Shown piece after piece: positions 44,605 to 52,108 of a DNA stretch of 64,000 nucleotides. Position 1 is the stretch's first letter, and every line of letters begins with the position of its first letter. This DNA is from Sphingomonas melonis. GTDB lineage: Bacteria; Pseudomonadota; Alphaproteobacteria; Sphingomonadales; Sphingomonadaceae. The notes beneath the pieces are model-generated. The model ran no database searches. It was not told the DNA's origin and worked only from the letters and a program-made list of their open reading frames with translations. The DNA lies in contig NZ_JACCBY010000007.1 of the NCBI RefSeq assembly GCF_013409985.1, positions 62,001 through 126,000 on the forward strand. The letters are read 5' to 3'. The position numbers were made by a program, and so were the translations under genes.

Positions 44605-45465
44605 TCAGCTCTGCGTCGTCGCGCGCTTCGCCGAGCCGTCGCGCAGCGCCCAGCGCAGCACCGAGCCGATGCCCGCCACACCGGCGCGGACCGCGGGCCG
44701 GCCGATCGGCGGGCGGCCGAGTCCATGCATCCGCGCCGCCCAATCGGGGAGCAGGTCGATGCCGCCCTTCATCAGCACGGTCTGCGCCGGCGCCATCGCG
44801 AGGCTGGCGGGCTGTTGCCGGAGCAGCGCGCGCGACACTTCGCGGGTGCGGTGATCGACGCGCAGCTGCGGGCGGATCGCCGAGAGATAGGCGTCGAGCG
44901 CCGCCCGCGTCCGCGGCACGCCGGTGGCGCCGAGCTTCTCGGCGACGATGGCATATTCGCCGAGGTAGCGATCCTGCTCTGCCACGGGGAAGGCGGGATC
45001 GCGGTAGCGGCGGTAGGCGGCGAGGAAACTCGCCACCTCGGCGACATGGACCCAGGTCAGCAGGTCGGGATCGTTGGCGCTGTAGGGCGTGCCGTCGGGC
45101 AGGGTGCCGGCGACGCGGTCGTGGATGCGGCGCACCTTGGCGATCAGCGTCTCCGCGGTCGCGGTCGAGCCATAGGTGGTGCCGGAGATGAACTGCGCCG
45201 TCCGCCGCAGCCGGCCGAGCATGTCGCGGCGGAAGTTGGAATGGTCCCACACCCCGGCGAGCGCGCCGGGATGGAGCATCTGCAGCAGCAGCGCGGCGAC
45301 GCCGCCGGTCATCATCGCGGTGAAGTCGCCATGCACCACCCAGGCGGCGGAGCCGGGGCCGAACAGGCCGTCGTCGCCGGGCGGGCGGGTGAGATCGACC
45401 GCTCCGTCCCCGAAACCGACCAACCGATGCACTTGAGTCTGGATCGTGTCACGAAGATCGGCCAT
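44605..45465 (-). CDS. MpaB-type oxygenase/DUF2236 protein
   Basis: A 286-residue DUF2236 protein, the family of the fungal latex-clearing/MpaB oxygenases. Typical features are the N-terminal LFGPGSAAWVVHGDFTAMMTGGVAALLLQMLHPGA, the DHSNFRRDMLGRLRRTAQFISGTTYGS segment and LTWVHVAEVASFLAAYRRY, with conserved His residues that bind heme in MpaB-type enzymes. Heme binding here is inferred from the family. The substrate is unknown. The ATG at 45465 is divergent from the secreted methyltransferase-like gene by 49 bases and the gene ends 103 bases before the DUF4173 start. Confidence 0.86.
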   Translation of the reverse strand: MADLRDTIQTQVHRLVGFGDGAVDLTRPPGDDGLFGPGSAAWVVHGDFTAMMTGGVAALLLQMLHPGALAGVWDHSNFRRDMLGRLRRTAQFISGTTYGSTATAETLIAKVRRIHDRVAGTLPDGTPYSANDPDLLTWVHVAEVASFLAAYRRYRDPAFPVAEQDRYLGEYAIVAEKLGATGVPRTRAALDAYLSAIRPQLRVDHRTREVSRALLRQQPASLAMAPAQTVLMKGGIDLLPDWAARMHGLGRPPIGRPAVRAGVAGIGSVLRWALRDGSAKRATTQS

Positions 45466-45514
45466 GCTGTGTCATCTAGTGCGGCCCGGCGGCCAAACCA
45501 GACGGGAGACGACC

Positions 45515-46258
45515 ATGCGGCTTGCCCTTTCGATGCTCGCGGCGGCGGCGCTGACCACCGCGGTGGTGGCGCAGGACAAGGCCGCGCCCGCCGGCCCGGC
45601 GATCACCCGCGCGCTCGCCGACCCCGCGCGCGCCGATCAGGCGGGCGACGACGCCCGGCGACAGGCGGCGGCGGTGCTCGCCTTCGCCGGGGTGAAGCCG
45701 GGCGACACGGTGGTCGATTACCTGCCCGGCGCGGGCTATTGGACGCGGATCTTCACCGGCGTGGTCGGGCCGAAAGGCAAGGTCTATGCCTTATGGCCCG
45801 CCGCCGGCGCCAAATATGCCGAGAAGAGCCTGCCGGCGTTGCAGGCCCGTGGGCTCGGCAACGTGGTCGCCGAGGTGCAGCCGACCAACCTGCCGCGCCT
45901 GCCGCAGCCCGCTGACCTGTTCTGGACGGTGCAGAATTATCACGACATCCCCAACAAGGGCGCGGGCGAGCCGGCGTTGCGCGCGTTCGACGCGGCGGTG
46001 TTCCAGCTGCTCCGCAAGGGCGGCACCTATGTGGTGATCGACCATGCCGATGCGCCGGGCACCGGCCTGTCGGGCACCGAGACGCGGCACCGCATCGATC
46101 CCGCGGCGGTGCGGCGACAGGTCGAGGCGGCGGGCTTCCGCTTCGCCGGGGCGAGCAAGGTGCTGGCCAATCCCGCGGACGACCACAGCAAGAACGTGTT
46201 CGATCCCGCGATCCGCGGCAGGACCGACCAGTTCGTGCTGAAGTTCCGCAAGCCGTAG
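45515..46258 (+). CDS. Exported class I SAM-methyltransferase-like protein
   Basis: A 247-residue protein with a Rossmann methyltransferase fold (DTVVDYLPGAGYWTRIFTGVVGPKGKVYAL, then LRKGGTYVVIDHAD) behind a signal peptide (LSMLAAAALTTAVVAQ). The SAM-binding glycine motif appears as YLPGAGYWT. Periplasmic location is odd because SAM is cytosolic, so the activity is uncertain; such predicted exported methyltransferases recur in Sphingomonadales and Caulobacterales. The ATG at 45515 is preceded by GGGAGA. No partner gene is adjacent in the same direction. Confidence 0.85.
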   Translation: MRLALSMLAAAALTTAVVAQDKAAPAGPAITRALADPARADQAGDDARRQAAAVLAFAGVKPGDTVVDYLPGAGYWTRIFTGVVGPKGKVYALWPAAGAKYAEKSLPALQARGLGNVVAEVQPTNLPRLPQPADLFWTVQNYHDIPNKGAGEPALRAFDAAVFQLLRKGGTYVVIDHADAPGTGLSGTETRHRIDPAAVRRQVEAAGFRFAGASKVLANPADDHSKNVFDPAIRGRTDQFVLKFRKP

Positions 46259-46570
46259 CACCGGTATTCCTCTCCCCCTCGACGGACGGCCCATCGCATA
46301 TCGCTGCGCGCTGAGGTTCGATCGGCTTCCCGATTTGATTCGTCACCCCGGACTTGTTCCGGGGTCCACGGGGCCGCAGGCGCGCGCTCACGTCTCAAGC
46401 CGTTCTCCTCGCCGCAGAGTGGACCCCGGAACACGTCCGGGGTGACGGGGTGGGCCTGGCAGAGGACGGGCTTGCACAAACGGTCATATGCGGTAGCCCT
46501 CCCCTGGCGGGCCGGGTGGGCCTTTTCCAAGGGCGGTGCGTTACCCCGCCGACCTTTCGGAGGAACGCCT
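46259..46570. other. Intergenic region with repeat, 312 bp
   Basis: Between two plus-strand genes. It holds one copy of the 107-bp inverted repeat inside a longer block (46293-46504) that is homologous to 55948-56160. The last part has a GGAGG ribosome-binding site for the GTG at 46571. No gene or RNA is recognised. Confidence 0.7.
46341..46447. repeat. 107-bp dispersed inverted repeat, copy 1
   Basis: Arms begin CGTCACCCCGGACTTGTTCC and end with the near-complement ...GTCCGGGGTGACG; each arm also contains its own small palindrome (CCCCGGA...TCCGGGG). The interior keeps TTCTCCTCGCCGCAGAGTG. Copies of exactly the same length lie at 51491-51597 and 55997-56103. The double-palindrome layout is that of a REPIN-type element. 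Confidence 0.85.
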
Positions 46571-47047
46571 GTGCCATCAGTGACCAAGACCCTTGCCGCC
46601 GGGATTGCCGGCGGGCTCGTCGCCAGTCTGGCGATGAACCTGTTCCAGTCGGTGAGCGCATCGGCGTTCGGCCAGGGCGGGAGCAACGACGATCCCGCGA
46701 CGGTAAAGGCCGCCGACAGCGCCAAGCGCGCGGTCACCGGCGACGCGGTGACGCAGAAGCATCGCGAGACCGCGGGCAGCCTGGTCCATTATGCCACCGG
46801 GGCGGCACTCGGCGCGGGCTATGCGCTGGCGGTGCGGCAATGGCCCGAGTCCAACGCGGGCTTCGGGGCGGCGTTCGGGATCGGCGTGGCGACGCTGCTC
46901 GACGATGTCGCGGTGCCGGCGTTCGGCTGGGGCCCGCCGCCGACCGAGACGCCGGCGGCGACGCATGCCTATGGGCTGGTCAGCCATGTCGTGTTCGGGC
47001 TGGTGCTGGAAGGCACGCGACGTGCGGTCGTCGAGGTGCTCGACTGA
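46571..47047 (+). CDS. Hypothetical membrane protein, DUF1440/YagU-like
   Basis: A 158-residue protein with three or four hydrophobic helices (LAAGIAGGLVASLAMNLFQ near the start; HYATGAALGAGYALAV; FGAAFGIGVATLLDDVAVPA; AYGLVSHVVFGLVLEG). The arrangement resembles DUF1440/YagU inner-membrane proteins; E. coli YagU has been linked to acid resistance, but I would not transfer that. The start is GTG at 46571, seven bases after GGAGG; no ATG fits. It faces the three-gene kinase operon across a 437-bp repeat-containing gap. Confidence 0.72.
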   Translation: MPSVTKTLAAGIAGGLVASLAMNLFQSVSASAFGQGGSNDDPATVKAADSAKRAVTGDAVTQKHRETAGSLVHYATGAALGAGYALAVRQWPESNAGFGAAFGIGVATLLDDVAVPAFGWGPPPTETPAATHAYGLVSHVVFGLVLEGTRRAVVEVLD

Positions 47048-47484
47048 GCCGATGGCGGCACCATGGACAAGATGGATACTTTGACGGAAACGATACCCCG
47101 TTTCCGTGCCGGTGATGATCGGTCGACGGCTTCTGACAGCCTTGGGCCATTCCCTCGACCTCACCCTCCGCCGCCTCCGGCGAGATCGACGTCCATCGAA
47201 TTCCTCCCCCGCCAGGGGGAGGTGGCATGCCGAAGGCATGACGGAGGGGGAGGACACGCCACCGAAGACGTTGCTCCTCCCCCCTCCGTCACGGCTTCGC
47301 CGCGCCACAGTCCCGGGTCGCATATGCCCCGGCATGTGCTTGGATTACCGGGAGACTCCAACCCGGCACACCCTTGCGGGGAGGAATTACGCTCTCTGCC
47401 GATCCTGCTTAGAGCGCCGGCGGGAGTGTAGGACAGGGACGGCCGGTTCGCCTCCCGGCCGAGGACGTTATCGTCAACGGCGTC
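47048..47484. other. Convergent intergenic region with short palindromes, 437 bp
   Basis: Lies between the ends of the DUF1440-like gene and the receiver-kinase gene. It holds CCCTCC-type palindromes at 47199-47253 and 47272-47310 and otherwise nothing I can name. Open frames across it have no ribosome-binding site. Termination of both transcripts would be expected here. Confidence 0.6.
47199..47253. repeat. Short CCCTCC-type palindromic repeat
   Basis: An arm CCTCCCCCGCCAGGGGGAGG is followed by a nested hairpin GGCATGCCGAAGGCATGACG and a GGAGGGGGAGG tail. A partial relative (CTCCCCCCTCCGTCACGG) follows at 47272-47310. Similar pieces lie at 55900-55945, 56249-56305 and 61384-61402. The family is imperfectly conserved, unlike the fixed-length repeats. 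Confidence 0.6.
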
Positions 47485-48522
47485 CTATACCGCGGCGCGC
47501 AGCGTGGCGCAGACGCCGCGGTCGCGCGGTTCGTATTCGACGATCGTCTGCAGGCTCTGCGCCATCGCGCGGATGAGCTTGGTGCCAAGGCCGGTGCCCT
47601 TGGGCGCGGTGTCGGCCGTCATGCCGCAGCCGTCGTCCTCCACCGCGAGGCGGAAGGCGGCGTCGCCGTCGGCGGCCAGCATCACCCGGATCTCGCCACC
47701 GTCGCCGGCGGGATAGGCATATTTGCAGGCGTTGGTGACCAGCTCGGTGACGATGACGCCGAGCGACACCGCCTTGTCGGTGGGCAGGCGGATCGGTTCG
47801 GCGTCGACGCGCAGCGCGTGCGGCGCATCGCCGCTGGTCAGCGTCTCGGCCAGTTCGGTGACGAGCGAGCCGAGATAGTCGCGCATGTCGACGCTCTCGA
47901 CGTCATTGGCCGAATAGAGGCGGCGGTGGACCTGTGCGATCGCGCCGATCCGCCGCTGCGTATCGTCGAGCGCCGCGCGCGCGACGGGATCGGCGAGCGC
48001 CCCCGCCTGCAACCGCACCATCGCTGAGACGAGCTGGAGCGAATTGGCGACGCGGTGATTGACCTCGCCGAGCAGCGCCTCGAGCCGCGCGTTGCTGGCG
48101 CGCAGATCCTCCTCCGCGCGCGCCTTCTCGCGCGCCAGCCGGCTGCGGTCGAGCACCTGGTCGAAGCTGGCGACGAGCAGGTCGAAGAAATCGTCGCCGA
48201 CCGTCTTCACGACATAATCCGCCGCGCCCGCCTTGAGCGCCGCGACCGCGATCCGCCCCTCGTCCGAGCCGGTGACATAGACGACCGGCGGCATCACCGG
48301 CAGCGCGGCGAGCCGTTCGAGCGTCTCCAGCCCGTCCATCCCCGGCATATAATGGTCGACCGCGATCAGGTCGAACGGCTGCGACGCGGCGAGCATCACG
48401 CCCTCCGCGCCGCTCTCCGCGGTGGTCACCCGATAGCCGCGCCGCGCCAGCCCGCGCGCGGCGAGCCGGCGGATGCCGTCGTCGTCGTCGATGTAGAGTA
48501 CGCTGGCGGCGGCGTCGGTCAG
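47485..48522 (-). CDS. Receiver-HisKA_2 histidine kinase with non-standard start
   Basis: A kinase of about 345 residues. An N-terminal receiver has an acidic pocket (LYIDDDDGI), Asp (LIAVDHYMPGMDG) and Lys (ADYVVK); a coiled linker leads to a HisKA_2 H-box (GEVNHRVANSLQLVSAMVRLQ), an N-box (ELVTNACKYAYP) and G motifs (DDGCGM; GTGLGTKLI). The receiver's first strand lies upstream of any in-frame ATG, GTG or TTG: the first such codon is GTG at 48429, inside the receiver. CTG at 48522 or ATT at 48528, both next to the upstream regulator's TGA and a GAGG site, are the candidates, so initiation may depend on coupling. Third gene of a signalling operon. Confidence 0.8.
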   Translation of the reverse strand: MTDAAASVLYIDDDDGIRRLAARGLARRGYRVTTAESGAEGVMLAASQPFDLIAVDHYMPGMDGLETLERLAALPVMPPVVYVTGSDEGRIAVAALKAGAADYVVKTVGDDFFDLLVASFDQVLDRSRLAREKARAEEDLRASNARLEALLGEVNHRVANSLQLVSAMVRLQAGALADPVARAALDDTQRRIGAIAQVHRRLYSANDVESVDMRDYLGSLVTELAETLTSGDAPHALRVDAEPIRLPTDKAVSLGVIVTELVTNACKYAYPAGDGGEIRVMLAADGDAAFRLAVEDDGCGMTADTAPKGTGLGTKLIRAMAQSLQTIVEYEPRDRGVCATLRAAV

Positions 48523-48523
48523 A

Positions 48524-48970
48524 TCAATGGTCCTCGACCGCGGGGACCTGGATCACCGACAGGAACAGGCCGAGCTGGCGGATCGCCTGTGCGAAGCTTT
48601 CGTAATTGACCGGCTTGGTGATGTAGACGTTGCAGCCGAGATCGTAGCAGCGCTGGATCTCGATCTTGTCGTCGGTGGTGGTCAGCACGACGACGGGCGT
48701 GCGCTTGAGCGGGCTGCCCTCCGCCTTGATCTGCTGCAGGATGTCGGTGCCGCTCATGTCGGGCAGGTTGAGATCGAGCAGGATCAGCGCGGGCGCGCCC
48801 TTGGCGGGGCCGTCCTCCGCCTCGAACAGATGGTGGAGCGCCTGGGTGCCGTCGGTGAAATGCTTGATGTCGTTGAGGATGCCGGCGCGACGGATGTTCT
48901 TCTCGATCAGCCGGGCATGGCCTTCGTCGTCCTCGATCATCACGATGCCGACGGATTGATGGGCGTTCAT
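48524..48970 (-). CDS. Single-domain response regulator, Rcp1-like
   Basis: A 148-residue stand-alone receiver, with acidic pocket (VMIEDDEGHARLIEKNIRRAG), Asp (LILLDLNLPDMSG) and Lys (VYITKPVNYESF). The N-terminal motif and long loops resemble Rcp1, the regulator paired with cyanobacterial phytochrome-type kinases, so it should shuttle phosphate rather than bind DNA. The ATG at 48970 overlaps the CHASE3 kinase stop (ATGA), and its stop lies over the next gene's start region, making a relay between the membrane kinase and the receiver-kinase likely. Confidence 0.9.
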   Translation of the reverse strand: MNAHQSVGIVMIEDDEGHARLIEKNIRRAGILNDIKHFTDGTQALHHLFEAEDGPAKGAPALILLDLNLPDMSGTDILQQIKAEGSPLKRTPVVVLTTTDDKIEIQRCYDLGCNVYITKPVNYESFAQAIRQLGLFLSVIQVPAVEDH

Positions 48971-50478
48971 GCTGCGCTGTCCTGACTGACGTAGGTCTTG
49001 GGAAGGTTGAGGCGGAAAGTCGACCCGCGGCCCGGTTCGCTCTCCACGTCGATCATGCCGCCGAGACGATAGGCGAGCGCCCGCACGTGCGCCAGCCCGA
49101 TCCCCTCGCCGGGCTGGTCCTGCTGGCCCGAGCGGCGGAACAGGTCGAAGATGCGCTGGTGATCGCGCGGATCGATGCCGCGGCCGTTGTCGGTGACCGA
49201 CAGGATCACGCGGTCGCGGCGCTGTTCGCCGGACACGGTGATGACGCCGGGGCGGCCGGGCTGAAGGTATTTGGTGGCGTTCTCGATCAGGTTCGACAGG
49301 ATCTGCTCGATCGCGACGCGGTCGGTAACGATCTGCGGGATCGGCCGGCGCACGCTGAAGCTGATGCCGCGCTCGTCGAGCAGGTGGCGGATCGAGCCGG
49401 CGACGGTGTCGGCGATCGCGCCGGGATCGATCGCCTCGGGTGTGATGACGCGGCGGCCCTCGCGCGACAGCTTGAGGATCGCGTTGATCAGCCGGTCCAT
49501 CTTCTGCGTCGAGGTGCGGATGAAGCCGATCGATTCGGGCAGGTCCTCGCGCACCGCGAGCCTCGCCTCCTCGCTGACGATATGCGGCGCCTCCGCCTCG
49601 GCGCGATCGACCAGCTCGCTGAGCGGCGCAGTCGCGGCGGCGAGTTCGGCGGTGAAGCCCATCACGTTGACCAGCGGCGAGCGCAGGTCGTGGCTGACGA
49701 TATAGGCGAACCGCTGGATCTCTTCGTTGGCGCGGCTGAGATCGGCGGTGCGCTCGTGCACCGTCTCCTCGAGATGCTCGTTGAACTGGCGCAGCGAATC
49801 GCGCGAGCGGGCGAGGTCGCGGGTGTAGCCGAGCACGATGAGCAGCGAGGCGAGCGCGACCAGCACCAGGATCACCGCGGCGAGCGCGAGGATGACGTAG
49901 AAGATGCGCACGCTGGCGCGCTGCGCGGCGTCGCGCTCGGCGAGCAGCCGGCGCTCGGTGACCGCCATCCGTTCGAACGCGTCGCGGATCGTCGACAGGC
50001 GGCGCACGCTCGCCTCGGTGCGGAAGAGGCGGACGGCGGTGTCGGCCTGGCCCGAATCGATCAGCGCGATCGTCCGCGCCCGCTGGGTGAGCAGCGCCTG
50101 GATCTCGTCGCGCAGCAGCCGCAGCGTCGCGATCTGCTCCGGATTGTCGCGGGTCAGATGCTGGAGATAGCCGAGCGCGGTGGGGGTCGCCGCCGACCAG
50201 CGATGATAGGCATCGCGATATTCGGGATTGCCGGTCAGCAGAAAGCCGCGCCGCGACGCCTCGCCCTGTTCGATCAGGCGGCGCGCGTTGCTGACCGCCA
50301 GCTCGACCTCATAGGTGTGGTTGACCCAGCGGGTATGGTCCTCGTTCTGCCGGGTCGCCCAGGCGGCACCGAATCCCGCCGCGACCAGCGCGAGGAAGCC
50401 GAGCGCCATGAACGTGACGAGCACGCGGCCGAAACGACCCTCGGACACGACGAACGGGTTGCGGACTTTTCTGATCAC
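48967..50478 (-). CDS. CHASE3-domain sensor histidine kinase
   Basis: A 503-residue inner-membrane kinase. Helices at about residues 20-42 and 193-218 bracket a CHASE3-type extracytoplasmic domain (VELAVSNARRLIEQGEASRRGFLLTGNPEYRDAYH). A coiled segment leads to the H-box (RFAYIVSHDLRSPLVNVMGF), an N-box (LIENATKYLQPG), G1 (DNGRGIDPRD) and G2 (GEGIGLAHVRAL). The RFAYIVSHDLRSPL box is the type seen in phytochrome-like kinases. The start is GTG at 50478; no ATG lies at the right place. It is the first of three overlapping genes, and both receivers in the operon are possible partners. Confidence 0.92.
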   Translation of the reverse strand: MIRKVRNPFVVSEGRFGRVLVTFMALGFLALVAAGFGAAWATRQNEDHTRWVNHTYEVELAVSNARRLIEQGEASRRGFLLTGNPEYRDAYHRWSAATPTALGYLQHLTRDNPEQIATLRLLRDEIQALLTQRARTIALIDSGQADTAVRLFRTEASVRRLSTIRDAFERMAVTERRLLAERDAAQRASVRIFYVILALAAVILVLVALASLLIVLGYTRDLARSRDSLRQFNEHLEETVHERTADLSRANEEIQRFAYIVSHDLRSPLVNVMGFTAELAAATAPLSELVDRAEAEAPHIVSEEARLAVREDLPESIGFIRTSTQKMDRLINAILKLSREGRRVITPEAIDPGAIADTVAGSIRHLLDERGISFSVRRPIPQIVTDRVAIEQILSNLIENATKYLQPGRPGVITVSGEQRRDRVILSVTDNGRGIDPRDHQRIFDLFRRSGQQDQPGEGIGLAHVRALAYRLGGMIDVESEPGRGSTFRLNLPKTYVSQDSAA

Positions 50479-50561
50479 GCGCGGGGCTTTACGCGAGCCG
50501 GTGTCGTTACGCCAGCGATGCTGTCGGGATGGGACGGCTGGCGATGCCGGCTACCCACCCC

Positions 50562-50624
50562 GTTCGCCCTGAGCCTGTCGAGGGCTTTGGGTCTCACCTG
50601 CCCTTCGACAGGCTCAGCGCGAAC
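50562..50624. repeat. 63-bp dispersed inverted repeat, copy 2 (GTTCGCCCTGAGC family)
   Basis: Arms GTTCGCCCTGAGCCTGTCGA and TTCGACAGGCTCAGCGCGAAC face each other, with the same total length as the copy at 22027-22089. It lies between the exonuclease end and the CHASE3 kinase start, both on the minus strand, where it could serve as terminator for the exonuclease transcript. Confidence 0.8.
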
Positions 50625-50660
50625 GGTGGGAGGCGTCTGCCTGCCTGCGGAGTGCGATGC

Positions 50661-51419
50661 CTACAGCAGCAATTCCTGCGTCGTCGCGCGGCCGACCGCG
50701 CCGCCGCCGCTGCGGCGGTCCATCTCGGCGTTGGCGGTGAAGCGGATGTCGGGATCACGGTCGGTCATGAAGGCCATCAGGCTCTCGTGATCGAGCTCGC
50801 TCCACGCCTTGCCGCGATGCGGGCCGTAGCGGACGCGCGGGATCAGACCCGGGGTGCGCGACCAGTCGAGCAATTGTGCGACGCTCGCCTCGTTGAGCTG
50901 GTCGCGCAGATGATGCGCGGTGACATAGGCGTCGGGGAAGGCGCGGTGGACGGGCAGGCCGCGGCTCTGGTCGAGGCCGTCGGGCTTGCGCCAGTAGCGC
51001 AGCACCTGATTGGAGAAGCTCGGCGAATCCGGCCACAGCCGCAGCGCGCATTTCCAGGTGCAGATCCATTCCTGGCCGTGGGTCAGGTTCGGCGTGCAGA
51101 ATTGCTGCTCGAAATCGGCCCGGTGCGCGGCGAGCGCGACGCGGCGCGGATAGGGATCGAGCACGCGGCGCGCGACGTCGTGCCACCAGGGGGCGTCGGC
51201 GACATCCTCGTCGAGGATATGGTGGATCGCCTGGGTGATCGGCGGGATCGCGCGGCCGGGGTTGACGAGGATCGCGCCGCCTTCGCCCTCCAGCTCCCAG
51301 CGGCCGTCCTTCTGGAGCGCGACGTCCTGCCAGCCGATCTCGCACACGCCATGCGCCGGCGGCGCGCTGCCGGTGGTTTCGAGGTCGATGACGCGGATGA
51401 TCTGTGGGGTCGGTCGCAT
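50661..51419 (-). CDS. 3'-5' exonuclease, DnaQ-like (DEDDh), with DUF3820-like tail
   Basis: A 252-residue protein. The N-terminal exonuclease has Exo I (VIDLETTG), an Exo II-like LAAHRADFEQQF and the Exo III HRAFPDAYVTAHHL. The C-terminal part (IPRVRYGPHRGKAWSELDHESLMAFM) resembles DUF3820, often seen with such exonucleases. The enzyme should trim single-stranded DNA or RNA ends; the exact role in repair or RNA turnover is not clear. The ATG at 51419 is the first Met before Exo I. Alone on its transcript, flanked by repeats on both sides. Confidence 0.88.
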   Translation of the reverse strand: MRPTPQIIRVIDLETTGSAPPAHGVCEIGWQDVALQKDGRWELEGEGGAILVNPGRAIPPITQAIHHILDEDVADAPWWHDVARRVLDPYPRRVALAAHRADFEQQFCTPNLTHGQEWICTWKCALRLWPDSPSFSNQVLRYWRKPDGLDQSRGLPVHRAFPDAYVTAHHLRDQLNEASVAQLLDWSRTPGLIPRVRYGPHRGKAWSELDHESLMAFMTDRDPDIRFTANAEMDRRSGGGAVGRATTQELLL

Positions 51420-51490
51420 TATGCCCTAAATGGGCGCTTGCAGCCGATTATGCCAGTGGGAAGGGGGAGTGCAGGTCGTTCCATCCACCC

Positions 51491-51597
51491 GTCACCCCGG
51501 ACTGGTTCGGGGGTCCACCGGACCGCGGGAGCAACGCAGGAAGCGCTTGCCGTTCTCCTCGCCGCAGAGTGTACCCCGGACCGAGTCCGGGATGACG
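51491..51597. repeat. 107-bp dispersed inverted repeat, copy 2
   Basis: Same element and same length as at 46341-46447, with arms starting GTCACCCCGGACTGGTTC and ending in ...GAGTCCGGGATGACG, and the shared interior TTCTCCTCGCCGCAGAGTG. Flanks here do not resemble those of the other two copies, so the unit that moved or was copied is the 107-bp core. It lies between two minus-strand genes. Confidence 0.83.
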
Positions 51598-51613
51598 AGG
51601 GCGTAGGGCGGCC

Positions 51614-52078
51614 TCAGCGGTAATCGTCGTCGTCGATATCCATCTCACGCACCCCACGCAGGCGGCGGGCGCGGTCGACGAGTTTGCGGATGCCCTCGCG
51701 GCGTTCGCGCGCGGCGGGAATGTCGCGCAGGATGAACTGCGTGTTGCCGGTGGTGCGGTCGGTCGAGGTGATGGTGATCGTGCCGATGTCGGTGATCTGG
51801 TTGACCAGCGAATAGTCGACGCGCACGTCCTTGATCCGGTACAATTCGATCTCGTCGATCGACTTCATGACGAGGCCGCGCTTCACGATCAGCCGCTGGT
51901 CGGTGATCTCATAGGCGGCGGACAGGTTCTGCAGCCAGCGCACCGCGATCACCACCAGGCCGACGCCGATCGCGCAGGCCAGGATGGTCAGCCAGCCGGT
52001 GAAGCTGCCGAACAGCCAGCGGTTGGTGCTCGACCGGAAGCTGTCGACCGGTCGTTCGTTGCTATAGGTCCCCACCAT
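51614..52078 (-). CDS. PH domain-containing membrane protein (bPH2/YdbS-like)
   Basis: A 154-residue protein with one or two helices near the N-terminus (about residues 28-50, GWLTILACAIGVGLVVIAV) and a bacterial PH fold (AAYEITDQRLIVKRGLVMKSIDEIELYRIKDVRVDYS...ITITSTD). The C-terminus is basic then acidic (DIDDDDYR). Family function is unknown. The ATG at 52078 is chosen because no in-frame start lies upstream. It ends a minus-strand run with the phosphomutase, J-domain and mipZ genes, separated by 30 bases. Confidence 0.87.
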   Translation of the reverse strand: MVGTYSNERPVDSFRSSTNRWLFGSFTGWLTILACAIGVGLVVIAVRWLQNLSAAYEITDQRLIVKRGLVMKSIDEIELYRIKDVRVDYSLVNQITDIGTITITSTDRTTGNTQFILRDIPAARERREGIRKLVDRARRLRGVREMDIDDDDYR

Positions 52079-52108
52079 GCGCCGACCCTATCCGGCGGCC
52101 GGCGGCTG

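Noticed and set aside
46395..46661. Short open frames running through the 107-bp repeats
   Set aside because: All copies of the repeat can be read as short peptides (for example with HPGLVPGS), but frames differ between copies and lack ribosome-binding sites, so I treat them as repeat DNA, not genes.
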